Below, piece by piece: positions 26,790-38,893 of a stretch of 64,000 nucleotides of DNA (position 1 is the first letter of the stretch; each line of letters begins with the position of its first letter). The stretch lies in assembly GCA_963921795.1 (NCBI GenBank), contig OY997640.1, positions 14,200,781 to 14,264,780 on the forward strand. Direction: 5' to 3'. The translations under genes were made by a program, and so were the position numbers. The notes under the pieces were generated by a model. That model made no database searches, had not been told where the DNA came from, and was given only the letters and a program-made list of their open reading frames with translations. The DNA comes from Nannobrachium achirus (Eukaryota > Chordata > Actinopteri > Myctophiformes > Myctophidae).

Positions 26790-27997
26790 CCAACACACAA
26801 GCATGCACGCATGTAGAACTGTAACAGTTTTGTTTTACCTAAAAGCTACAGGGATTCCTTGTGGAACAACACATAAACAAAATTACATTTACAATGGACA
26901 TGTCTTGCCTATATTTTCCAGTGGTCATCCTCAATGCCAGGAACCCTACTGGAGATGATGGAGAGGTGAGTATTATGACAGTGTTATGATTCTATCATAC
27001 CTGAAGTCATTCATTATTTAGTCCTACTTTTTTCGTTCTAAATAAATACATGTTTTCAGGATAACTTGTTGTAAACAAAAATACTAGGGCTGGGATGCGA
27101 TTAAAAGAAAATCGAATTAATTACAGGCTTTGTAATTAATTAATCGCAATTAATCGCATTTTAATCGCATATTAATATTTTACCCGAGAAACATTTCTTT
27201 CAAGTAAAACACATTTTGTTGTACGAGTGAATCAACAAGTGAGTTTTTTAAATCTAAATTTTGCTTCCACTGGGCCAAGCAAAGCGCTCTGATCGGCTAC
27301 TTCTCCCTTTGTGTTTGTTGTCTCTTCTTGATTTGTGCATCACTATGATCAGCCTGAAACTGAAGGTTCTGTGGTGCAAAAACTAAGTGCGATTAAAATG
27401 TGTTAATTTTTTTAATTAATTTTCTGTAATTAATTAATCGCAATTAATCAGTTAAAGTCCCAGCTCATTTTTAAGCGCTGCTAAGCACTCTGACGTCTGG
27501 CTTTGTCTGTTTGACCCATATCTGTAAGGACTGTCATTGGTCAAATGGTGTCAGTGTGAATGGCCACATTGGTCGCATTGGCCGAAACAAAATTAACTAA
27601 AAAATAGCACAACTCACTTTTCACTGGGGTGATATTTTGTTTTACCTATTTGTGTTGCTCTCTCCATGGTTTCCTACCCTGAAACCTTGTGTTTGTGACA
27701 GTGGATCAGGAGGCAGAGTGGTCACTTTGCAATTAGAAGGTTCCTTGTTTTGGCATCACTTCTAAGTCACCTTGAGCAAGACACTGAACCTACTAACAGT
27801 GATCAATAGCTTCCCACTGCTGATCGTCATAGGTTAAATTCAAAGGACAGGGCTGGGCAAATGTAGTGGACCAATTCAACTCTCTCCTTCTCCTCTGTCA
27901 GAACACAGGTCCAGACTCCATCTATCAGAGCCTCCAACCAGCCACTATGGATCAGAACCAAGTCTATGGAGTCATAACACAAACACCACAAGGTGAC

Positions 27998-28063
<66 letters not shown>

Positions 28064-29316
28064 CATGCAGCACTGTAGCATTTTTGCAGGGATTCCCTGT
28101 GGAATCACACAGAAAGTAAATAACATTTACATTATCATTTTAATGAACATGTGTTGCATATATTTTCCAGTGGTCATCCTCAGTGCCAGGAACCCTGCTG
28201 AAGAAGATGATGAAGATGTGAGTATTATGACTGTGACAGTTATTATGATTCTATTATATGTGAAGTCATTCATTATTTACTCCTATTTTTTTTCCTAAAT
28301 CAATATATTCCTATAAATACATGAAATACCTAAACAAATGCTAAAAAAAACTAAAACTAAAACTAGTCAATTCCTAAAAAAAAAAAAAAGAAAAAAAAAA
28401 AAAAAGAAAACTAAACTGAAATCAACCGGCCAAAATGAAAAAGAAAATCGAATGAATTACAGGCTTTGTAATTAATTAATCGCAATTAATCGCATTTTAA
28501 TCGCATATTAATATTTTACCCGAGAAACATTTCTTTCAAGTAAAACACATTTTGTTGTACGAGTGAATCAACAAGTGAGTTTTTTAAATCTAAATTTTGC
28601 TTCCACTGGGCCAAGCAAAGCGCTCTGATCGGCTACTTCTCCCTTTGTGTTTGTTGTCTCTTCTTGATTTGTGCATCACTATGATCAGCCTGAAACTGAA
28701 GGTTCTGTGGTGCAAAAACTAAGTGCGATTAAAATGTGTTAATTTTTTTAATTAATTTTCTGTAATTAATTAATCGCAATTAATCAGTTAAAGTCCCAGC
28801 TCATTTTTAAGCGCTGCTAAGCACTCTGACGTCTGGCTTTGTCTGTTTGACCCATATCTGTAAGGACTGTCATTGGTCAAATGGTGTCAGTGAAACAAAA
28901 TTAACTAAAAAATAGCACAACTCACTTTTCACTGGGGTGATATTTTGTTTTACCTATTTGTGTTGCTCTCTCCATGGTTTCCTACCCTGAAACCTTGTGT
29001 TTGTGACAGTGGATCAGGAGGCAGAGTGGTCACTTTGCAATTAGAAGGTTCCTTGTTTTGGCATCACTTCTAAGTCACCTTGAGCAAGACACTGAACCTA
29101 CTAACAGTGATCAATAGCTTCCCACTGCTGATCGTCATAGGTTAAATTCAAAGGACAGGGCTGGGCAAATGTAGTGGACCAATTCAACTCTCTCCTTCTC
29201 CTCTGTCAGAACACAGGTCCAGACTCCATCTATCGGAGCCTCCAACCAGCCACTATGGATCAGAACCAAGTCTATGGAGTCATAACACAAACACCACAAG
29301 GTGACCCCCCCCCCCC

Positions 29317-29412
<96 letters not shown>

Positions 29413-30138
29413 CATGCAGCACTGTAGCATTTTTGCAGGGATTCCCTGTGGAATCACACAGAAAGTAAATAACATTATCATTTTAATGAACATGTGTTGC
29501 ATATATTTTCCAGTGGTCATCCTCAGTGCCAGGAACCCTGCTGAAGAAGATGATGAAGATGTGAGTATTATGACTGTGACAGTTATTATGATTCTATTAT
29601 ATGTGAAGTCATTCATTATTTCATTAAATACATGAAATACCTAAACAAATGCTAAAAAAAACTAAAACTAAAACTAGTCAATTCCTAAAAAAAAAAGAAA
29701 AAAAAAAAAGAAAAAAAAAACTAAACTGAAATCAACCGGCCAAAATGAAAAACATAAAAGGAAACAAAACTATATTATTATATCGTTTCAATAACAAAAC
29801 TATAATGCTGTTCAGCTATTATGTTGTGTTCACTGTAGCCATTGTATTTTATGTTGTTTTGTCTGAATTTGTGTTAATGCTTGATGCTGCTTTTTGGGAA
29901 AATCCTAAGTGTTCTCCAGACACTGGCTTTTCACCGTTGACAGTTAGGATGGGTTGAATGCAGAACATGGATTATGAATATGTGTAAATGTACATGAACA
30001 ATGCAACTTTCTCTTCCCCTCCGCTGTCAGACCACAGGTCCAGACTCCATCTATCAGAGCCTCCAACCAGCCACTATGGATCAGAACCAAGTCTATGGAG
30101 TCATATCATCATCTACAGTAGCACCACATCACCCATGA
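20995..30138 (+). CDS. CD300-like receptor, copy 4: no TM exon, four ITIM cassettes
   Basis: Leader 20995-21028 (MRTVYIYCLLS), Ig exon 21258-21596 (intact; KYVCKDPC, SDSGAYICG) and stalk 21773-21901 match copy 3. No transmembrane exon can be found between 21902 and 25690; a hAT relic lies at the homologous place. Then follow four juxtamembrane/ITIM exon pairs: 25691-25734 with 26608-26698, 26922-26965 with 27902-27992, 28171-28217 with 29210-29300, and 29514-29560 with the terminal 30031-30138. The first ITIM exon has TAG at 26632-26634 in place of CAG. Two products fit the phases: a 190-aa protein without membrane anchor ending at that TAG, or, if exons 26608 and 26922 are skipped, a 309-aa protein with three ITIM exons. 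Because there is no anchor, either would be secreted or misplaced. Whether it is a soluble decoy or a dying gene cannot be told from sequence. Confidence 0.65.
22325..23300 (-). mobile_element. LINE 3' end fragment
   Basis: On the minus strand 23290-23140 encodes a stretch like RGSKIHNSLPLYLWDLSSHQ followed by FKKALKSLL, the C-terminal signature of many fish non-LTR elements. The tail is (AAAC)n near 22331-22358. It is split by the MITE at 22669-23108 and lies in the stalk intron of copy 4. Confidence 0.55.
22669..23108. mobile_element. TTAA-flanked MITE, copy 1
   Basis: TTAA at 22665-22668 and 23109-23112 flanks AGGGCCTACACCATG and its inverse. TTAA target duplications are those of piggyBac-like elements. 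The interior holds long A and T runs and no gene. Similar elements are at 37845, 49535 and 56914. Confidence 0.7.
24180..25380 (-). mobile_element. hAT transposase relic replacing the copy 4 TM exon
   Basis: The minus strand at 24899-25130 encodes TIRVTVATAERSFSKLKLIK followed by SYLRSTM, the C-terminal dimerisation region of hAT transposases (ZMYM1-like group). The 5' part of the gene is lost and a LINE tail ('gattgattgaagactttattag') cuts in near 25120. The left edge, 'ccagggacggactgggacta', is where homology with the copy 5 intron stops, just short of the place where the transmembrane exon should be. Confidence 0.7.
25691..26698 (+). CDS. Juxtamembrane + ITIM exon pair 1 of copy 4 (stop)
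   Basis: Exon 25691-25734 gives VVILSARNPTGDDGE with a weak donor GTGATT. Exon 26608-26698 reads TTGPDSTY then TAG at 26632; without the C to T change it would continue SLQPATMDQNQVYGVIAQTP. The donor is followed by (CT)n at 26704-26785. Confidence 0.7.
26380..26540 (+). mobile_element. Degraded tRNA-derived SINE
   Basis: 'ggttcctggtttgtttccagct' stands for the B-box region and the body has 'gagcaagacactgaacctac' and 'gcttcccactgctgatcg'. It is the same SINE family as 18145, in the same place before an ITIM exon; further copies are at about 27690-27850 and 28990-29165. Confidence 0.6.
26922..27992 (+). CDS. Juxtamembrane + ITIM exon pair 2 of copy 4
   Basis: Exon 26922-26965 (VVILNARNPTGDDGE) and exon 27902-27992 (NTGPDSIYQSLQPATMDQNQ, then VYGVITQTPQ). 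SIYQSL is a canonical ITIM. Phases are 1 to 0 and 0 to 1, so the pair adds 45 codons in frame. The donor runs straight into a C(n)(CA)n tract. Confidence 0.75.
27095..29640 (+). repeat. Recent 1.3 kb tandem duplication of an ITIM cassette
   Basis: The segment from about 27095 to 28260 is repeated almost base for base from about 28445 to 29605, including the 'ttaattaatcgcaattaatcgc' introns, the SINE, the ITIM exon, the C/CA tract and the juxtamembrane exon. The second copy has lost a short piece near 28890 and differs in repeat-tract length, with very few other changes, so the duplication is young. Confidence 0.85.
28171..29300 (+). CDS. Juxtamembrane + ITIM exon pair 3 of copy 4
   Basis: Exon 28171-28217 is 47 nt, one codon longer than its relatives (VVILSARNPAEEDDED). 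Exon 29210-29300 reads SIYRSL, with Gln to Arg after the tyrosine; the ITIM consensus is kept. The pair adds 46 codons in frame. Confidence 0.75.
29514..30138 (+). CDS. Juxtamembrane + terminal ITIM exon of copy 4
   Basis: Exon 29514-29560 (VVILSARNPAEEDDED) and terminal exon 30031-30138 (SIYQSL, QVYGVISSSTVAPHHP, TGA at 30136-30138). Here the cassette donor is absent and the exon reads on to a stop, as in the related terminal exon that was disrupted at 7373. Confidence 0.75.
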
Positions 30139-30690
30139 AGAGTATGACCTTATAATCACAACATTATTGATTGATTGTGGCGTTGGTTTTGTGATGCCCC
30201 TCCCCCTGCTCATAAAGATCCATCCTATTGGTTGTGCTCTACTCTCCTTCCCCTTCCAGGAAGTGGCAGCAGATTGGAGGTCATTAGTGGGAGGAGTTTC
30301 ACCATGGGTGGCTGGCTGGTCTGGAGAAACTATTTAGCTGTTCGCTGTCGCTCCCAGATGTGTTCCTGGTTTCTGTTTGTTTTCATTTATCAATCAACTG
30401 GTTATTATTTTCCATTCACCTAGCTGATAAATGTATGTACTGATCTTCTTGTATTTTCTTTGGTTATGCTTTTTATAGTATTTGAAACACTTTTCTTTTG
30501 ACAGACATGAAAATGTTTGTGTCTGTCTTCCCTCTCCTCCATGACGCAAGTCCAGGGTTGCCACAGAATTCCACAATACATAGCAATACGCTATCCAATC
30601 CCAAGCAGGGTGACCAGATCCCAACAAATGAAATGTGGTACCAATGCGTTACCAATGCGAAAAAATGTTCATACAAAATAAATAAAAATG
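30139..30690 (+). terminator. 3'UTR-like region of copy 4
   Basis: The shared block (near 30380, 'tttatcaatcaactggttat') is present, but the AATAAA that copy 2 has at the equivalent place has changed to TTATAGTATT. Overlapping AATAAA hexamers lie further on at 30677-30686. Confidence 0.35.
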
Positions 30691-31770
30691 TTATTAGCTT
30701 GTATTGTCTCTATTCTTTGCCCTCTGGTTTATTCAGAAGCACAAACTAAATAGGCTCTGCAGGTACAGGTTAGGCCTTTAGCATGTGAAGAGCTTAAGAA
30801 ATATTTTAATTTTAATGAATGCAACTTTCAAAGAAAAGTAATACATTTAGATCAAATAACTTTTATTGACTAAGTCATCACTCAAGAAACAAGTGGCAAT
30901 ATAACATTTTGGAAATGCATTTAAACCATGTAGATTTATGGGTATTGAACGGGCATCATTTACCCCTAGGGGGTTCTCAGAGTCACTGCAGAGGGACTGC
31001 CAAATGTCATTGTTTTATAGTTATTTTTAACATGATTAACATATTTTCAACAAATAAGAATTGTTAAAAATATAATTCAAACAACACTGATTATGGTGCA
31101 GTCAATCAAATGTTATGAATAGTAATAACCCTAAAAGTATTCTGTTGTTGGACACAACCATTGCTCACTGTATTGATGAGATGGAACCCTGGGCCCTGCA
31201 TGGGCAAAATGGGTTGCATTGCTGTTGATGATGCAAGAGCCACAACCTTGATGATGCAAGAGCCACAAGTTAGAAAAGCGCCTGTGAACGGAACCTAGCA
31301 TGTTAACACTTTATGGCCGTGACGTGCATGATGTCCTCAATTCTAAACCAGACTTCGCACCCACAAGATGTCTGAGAAATGCATCTGTTTCCTTCTACGC
31401 AGAGCAGGCGTACCCTGTTGCTTTCCTGTGATGGCAACGGGGCCCCATTGCCTTCATAGGAAAACAATGGGGTACTGACTATACCAGCCTATTTAGTAGT
31501 GCTTTCATGTTTTCTGAAGTTCATCAGTCAATCAGTCTAAAAGTAACAGTGTTGTGCTGAAGTGTTCAGTCAAGGCTGTAAAAGACTGGACGATGTAGGA
31601 AAACATAGAGGACACCTTTAGTGTTACCTCAGTGTTAGGTGACACGTTTCTCTCTTCTAGTTTTCGGTAACAGGGGCTCCACACATGTTCTTGAACACAC
31701 CCTCAGCGCTTGTGTTGTCAACTTTGTGGTGACTCTGAACCCGAGCGCTGCGTAGGCAGTGGGTGGAACA
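30691..31770. other. Intergenic; no gene seen
   Basis: AT-rich sequence with no recognisable exon or repeat family. Confidence 0.5.
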
Positions 31771-31778
31771 TGTGTGCG

Positions 31779-32904
31779 TAGGGTGACCAGATCCAAACTG
31801 TTCATTTGAGGGACAGAAGTACCACTTGTGAGGGACAATGTGGGACGGGCGGGCGCCGGGCGGGGGGTTAATAAAAATTATTACTTAAGTTGCTAATAAA
31901 TGCTTTGATGTCATATTCGACCATAGCCCTAATACTGCCTATTGCCTAATGTATTCCAGTAGTCCAGTGTGGTCCAGTCTAGCTTGCTGTGAGCTCACGT
32001 ACAGAGCTTCAGCAACAATCAGCGCACCTATATCAACGGTGTCAGGCATATTCGCCTATAACATATTCGCCTACACGCATTTGGTCCTTTGGCCTGGCAT
32101 TTTCGCCTTGGAGGAGAGTCTTTTCACCTACCTGTCTGAGCCATTTCGCCTACCCTCAATTCTGCTGTCAGACTGTCCATGTTTTCATAATATCTCTTTG
32201 TCATTTAAATATTATAGTGACTGTGATAGTGGTGTTACATGTCAAACCTACACATGGCTATCCTATGCACTCCATAGTAAATACAGAGCTATTGGAATCA
32301 GGTGCGCCCAAATAATTAATTAATCCATGTCCCGATACTATACATTCTTTGGTGCAGTATTGAACAGTATTGTAAAATGAACAGTATTGTAGGCCTATAT
32401 TGTTTTAACATTAGGCTATACAAAATATATATGTAGGCTATTAGCCTATAGGTCTATATAAGATATATGCTACACCTAAATAGCCTATAGAATCAACCTT
32501 GCCTGTCAACAGGCATAAAAAACTATTTTGCAATTTTTTAGGAATAAAATGTGATGTAAATAATAAATGTCAAATAAACTGTTAGATTCACTTGACACCA
32601 CTGTCACAGTCACTATAATATTTAAATGACAAAGAGATAATTTGCAAACATGGACAGTCTGACAGCAGAAATGAGGGTAGGCGAAATGGCTCAGACAGGT
32701 AGGTGAAAAGACTCTCCTCCAAGGCGAAAATGCCAGGCGAAAGGACCAAATGCGTGTAGGCGAATATGTTAAAGGCGAAAGTGCTGGTGACCATATCAAC
32801 ACCTGCCAGTCACAATGTGGGACAAAGTCTCAATTTGGGGGACGCCTGAAAAGTCGTGAAAATGTGGGACTGTCCCTCGCAAAGGGGGACTTCTGGTCAC
32901 CCTG
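31779..32904. mobile_element. hAT element with 8-bp duplication, copy 1
   Basis: The terminal repeats TAGGGTGACCAG and CTGGTCACCCTG are flanked by a perfect 8-bp duplication TGTGTGCG (31771-31778 and 32905-32912). It is the same family as 38660-39674. No transposase. It carries a second element at 32038-32792. Confidence 0.85.
32038..32792. mobile_element. Nested element with about 190-bp inverted arms
   Basis: The arms at about 32051-32240 and 32590-32778 are inverted copies full of 'ttcgcc' motifs. The 8-bp duplication ATATCAAC (32030-32037 and 32793-32800) flanks it, marking a hAT-like insertion into the older hAT element. Confidence 0.8.
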
Positions 32905-32912
32905 TGTGTGCG

Positions 32913-34080
<1,168 letters not shown>

Positions 34081-34084
34081 AGGA

Positions 34085-34665
34085 ACAAACACTTCTATTA
34101 CACACCAGTGATAGGTTTGATAAATTAATGCTGTTGCATCTCAGAATGAGGACATTTTCATTTCCAACAAAGCCATTCTTCAAAACCATAACCGGTTGTT
34201 GTGGTTTTGAAGTCACAACAGTACAAGCTCAACACAAAGACAGGCTACCAGCCCATTTAGTAGCACTTATATCTTATCTGAAATGCATCATTCAATGTGT
34301 TCAGAAGAACAGAGGATCCTAACAGATCTAAAAATTCATACACAGTGAGGACCATCATTTGTAGGCTATTCATTTTTTGCAAGGGATTATTTTGTAAAAG
34401 CAGCTCTTACTCTATTCAAATGAAAGTGAAACTTAGTGTGACTCTAAAGAGTATGTGAATCTGAGAGTTATATATGAGACATGAAGTGAAACTAACCACG
34501 GATGAGTGTACTAACGTGACCACGTTTGCATGTTTGCATTGTAGGTCAGAGGAAAAGGGTTGAGCTTGATGACGTAAAGACATTTAGACATTATTCAAAG
34601 TATGAGGAAGTCACAAATCGTCTCCTTCCAGAACTAGACAAGTCACCCTGCAGCTCGTTGTCATC
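34085..34665 (+). promoter_or_regulatory. Conserved upstream region of copy 5
   Basis: Homologous to 20455-20994, with 'ccataaccggttgttgtgg' near 34186 and the ETS-like GTCAGAGGAAAAGG near 34545. The 5'UTR stretch before the ATG has one extra C (gtcaccctgcag). Confidence 0.5.
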
Positions 34666-37363
34666 ATGAGAAATGTCTACATTTACTGTTTGCTTTCTGG
34701 TGAGTGACCTCTGCTTGTTTTCATGTGTCTATCTGGCCTGTGTGGTTGTCTCTGTCTCTGAGTGTCTGTATGATGCTCTCAATGTCTCTGTCTCATCCTT
34801 TGTCTGTCCACTTTTAGAGCATCTAAAATCCTTCTGCAAAAATACACTCCTCACATCATGTTGTCAATGAATATGTTGTGTGTCATACTGATGAGCTGTT
34901 TCCTTGCTTATCTCTTGTACTGTAGTGTGGAGTATTATGGAGACAACAACTCTCAGCATAACTGGTCATGTTGGAGGTGAAGTGAATTTCACCTGCTCAG
35001 ACTGGGATGTCTGGAAGCTGACCAATGTTGAGGGTAATACAAAGTATGTTTGTAAACATCCATGCCACACAGAGGAAGACAAGACCAAGGCAGAATATGG
35101 GAAAACTACAATAAACAACAGAATAACTTTGACAAACCCTGGAAAAGACTTATTTGTGTCCATCACTAAACTCCAGAAGTCAGACTCTGGAACATACATA
35201 TGTGGACTGGAGAGATCTTATTTGCCGTTTAAACATTTACAAGTGCATCTTGATGTTAAAGATGGTAAGTCTGTAACAACTATGCTTCAATGATGAACTG
35301 TACATCATGTTTGCATTGCATTTTATTGTCCATATCCTGAAAGGATACATTATTGTAGAATTATTCTAGAAATCATAAAATATCATAATATTCTGTTCTC
35401 AAACACGCTTCCAGCTCCCGGTACAACAGTTAAGATCACCAATTCCATTGCTACCATTAAGATGACGACTCCCATAACAACAGTTATGATGACCACTCCC
35501 GCACCTACACTTCAACTCCCTGATGTTTCTACAATGATCTCCATTGTATCCACAACTACCATGATTCCTGAATCATCCTACTCCTCGTTAGGAACTGGTA
35601 TGCCATCTGAGTTCCTTATTGTCTTTTTTTATTTTTCTGTTTGATCAATGACAAAGCTGGATGAACCACAGGGGATTTGAACCCACAACCTCCTGGTGGT
35701 ATGCAGGGACTTTACCACTGCTCCAAACGAGCACCTGTGTTTTATTATTTTGTGTCAGTAGGCAGCTGGTATGCTGCCTACAGCTAATCAGGAGGGAATA
35801 TGGGTAATGGGACAGATTCATGTTGATGGCATGACTTCAGAGATAGTGTGTACCGCTTTGCGTGATTTTAGGGCAAGATCTGTAGGAGCAGTATTCAAAA
35901 ATGTGTTTTGCAAAAATCGGCCTGATGGTGGCACTGGATGGGACAGATGCATGTTGATGACATGACTGTAGAGATACTGTGTACCGCTTTGTGTGATTTT
36001 AGGGCGAAATCTTTAGAAGCAGTGTCCAAAAATGTGTTTGAAAAAATGGATCGGGGCAACGTGGCGGAGATATGAGTGACAGACAGACAGACTGACTGAC
36101 TGACAGCCGGTGGAGGTTTTGATAGTAACTGCGACCTTACGGTCGTAACAATTAAACCACAATAGTCCTAAAAATGTTAGATTAGTGTGAAGTTAAGGTT
36201 GGGGTTAGGCTTAGTAGACCTAATAATCCTAATAATGTGCCCCATTGGACCAACTGTGCTTCGGAATAAAGAGCCTGTGTTTCAAGTGTCACCTGCTATA
36301 GGCTCATGGCTGTCAATGACGTGTGGTGTTGCGCAGAGCGGAGGGCAGGAGCGCTTCTGACAGTAATATGGGGCGGGAAGCCTTTCCACATAGGGGCTTC
36401 CTCTCCCCTGCACAAGGCTTCCCCTCCCTATGACGTGCAGTAAAGAGGAAACTGTAGTCAAAACTAAGAGGTCTTATTTGGCCAGTCCACACCAATACAA
36501 CACCTTGCAACATTACACATACTGTAGATTGTTGGGGCATAGGCCTATATCGTTGCAATAACAACAATAAATAATAAAAAAGGAATGGTTTTGGACCCGA
36601 CCGCAACGATTTGCATGTATAGTGCATGTAAAACCATTATAGAAAGTGCAGCAGGTAAAGTAGGTACAGTATATAGGTGTTGAATAACACATGCAGCAGG
36701 ACTCTAGCCTGGAAACCAGACCAATCTGTCACTCTGATATTAGTCTGGCCATGCCAGCCTGGCAGGACTCAGTGTCTGTTCAGCAGCCTGATGGCCTGGC
36801 TGTGGAAGCATGATTACACAAGCTCCTTCTGACCTCCCAACTGTTCTTTCGGACAGGGAGGCGATACTGTAACTACAAACTGATGTCATTCCAAACTTCT
36901 GATGCGTGGCCTCAGAACCGTTTTCTCAGTGTGCCAGTGTGTGTTGTTCACCAAGTGTAATGCAACTACTGTATGTTCCCCTCTCCTAGGTCTGCTGGTC
37001 ATCTTGGCTGTTGCGTTAGCGGTGACAGCGGTGGCTCTGCTGATGTTCTACGTAAAGAGAACCAGAAAACCACAAGGTGACAACACACACACAGGCACGC
37101 ACACGCACACACAAGTATGATTAGCCTATACTGTAGCCATGTAGCCCAGGCTATTGTTGACTTTGTCCCTATTTTCCAGTAACTGTCCTCAGTGCCGGGA
37201 ACATTGCTGAAGATGTTGATGAGGTGAGCGTTATGTTTGACTTTTATTATGATTGTTCTTTGTCCTGGTGTATTGTGTTTCTTTCACTTTAGCCTACTTT
37301 TTTTTCTTTTTTTTTTAATGTTTTGTCTTCAATGTGTTTGTGCTTGATGCTGTTCTGTCTTGA

Positions 37364-37404
<41 letters not shown>

Positions 37405-38419
37405 CTCGTTTGGTTTACAGTAGGAGTTAGTGGAGTGACTGCACAGATGATTTTAATTTTCAGAGCTTCCAAAGTACAGATAGTCTGTCCCGACTCCCTG
37501 TTCCTAGGTCCCAAATTGTCCCGCAAAAACAGTCCTGCTGTCCTGCAAATATATATATATATATATTTAATCTGGTCACTCTTAATACAGACTGTTAGGC
37601 AAAAACTGATCAGGTGGGAACTAGAGACAACTGTACACCTCGATGTAAAATAGTCTATTTTGTCCAAAATATTAAAAAAAAAAAATATTTGGAAAATGTA
37701 ATGTTAAGTATACATGGTAGGAACATGGTAGGAACATGTACAGAACATCATTATACTTTATCCTTACTAGTTTATGCAGCTAAATTATTGGATATACAGT
37801 ACAGGTTTTGTAGCAATTTCCTTTTTTTAATGTTTAGCATTTAAAGACCCAGTTCAGGGAATTAAGCTATTTCTTTATAGACACATTCTACATGTAGAAT
37901 ATTAATTTCTGAACCCCTGGGAAAAAAATTGGAACTTTATATTAAAGCATTGTGGAATAAGACTGCTTTACGTTTTTGAATCATGCCTGGGCAATCATTA
38001 TTTGTAATGCTTTACCGTCGTGCGCATCACGGTAATACTATTAATTAATTGCTTTTGATAGGCTACTTGATAGCCTATCAAAGGTCTGTTACTACTAGGC
38101 ATCTCCTCTTCCCTTCATGTTAGTTAGCGCCGGTAGCTAAACGCTAACGCTAACGTTCACAATCACACTGTTGCTGTTCCCTGTCATTTTACACACACAC
38201 ACACGCACACACACACACGCACGCACACACATGTGCGTGTGCGTGCGTGCATCAATCCACACTCCACTAGCCTCGCGTAGCCAGGCTTTCACTCTGACAT
38301 TCCACAGACCACGGCGTTTGGTTAGCAGTTAGCATAGCCTAGCTTTCCTTCTCCCCCTGTCTGTGTCAGACTGGTGCGGTGATGAGAAGCAGGCAACTGC
38401 TGCCCCACTCAGCCAATCA

Positions 38420-38494
<75 letters not shown>

Positions 38495-38862
38495 TGTTGC
38501 GTGCGTGCGTGCGTGCGTGCGTGCGAGTGAGAGAGTGGTGGAAAAAGTACTCAAATGTTTTACTTGAATAAAACTGTAAAAGTATCACACTACTGCATTG
38601 TGGAAACTAATGAAACTAATGAAAATAATAATACTCAAGTAAAGTCAAAGTACCTGAATTAGGGTGACCACCCGTCCCGCATCTCGCGGGACAGTCCCGA
38701 AAATGTACCGTATGTCCCGCGTCCCGTAAAACGGCACTGATGTCCCGTGAATCAAAGACATGTAGGGAAAAAAATAGGGGGTATTTGTTTTCACAATATG
38801 TGACGCTTATATGAAGCATAGGTCTTCATTCTCTCATACCGTTGGACGCCCGACGCACCGAG

Positions 38863-38893
<31 letters not shown>

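Noticed and set aside
36000..36110. Short regular repeats such as gacagacagacagac as a possible CRISPR-like array
   Set aside because: This is a plain tetranucleotide repeat in a vertebrate intron; no spacers of constant length.
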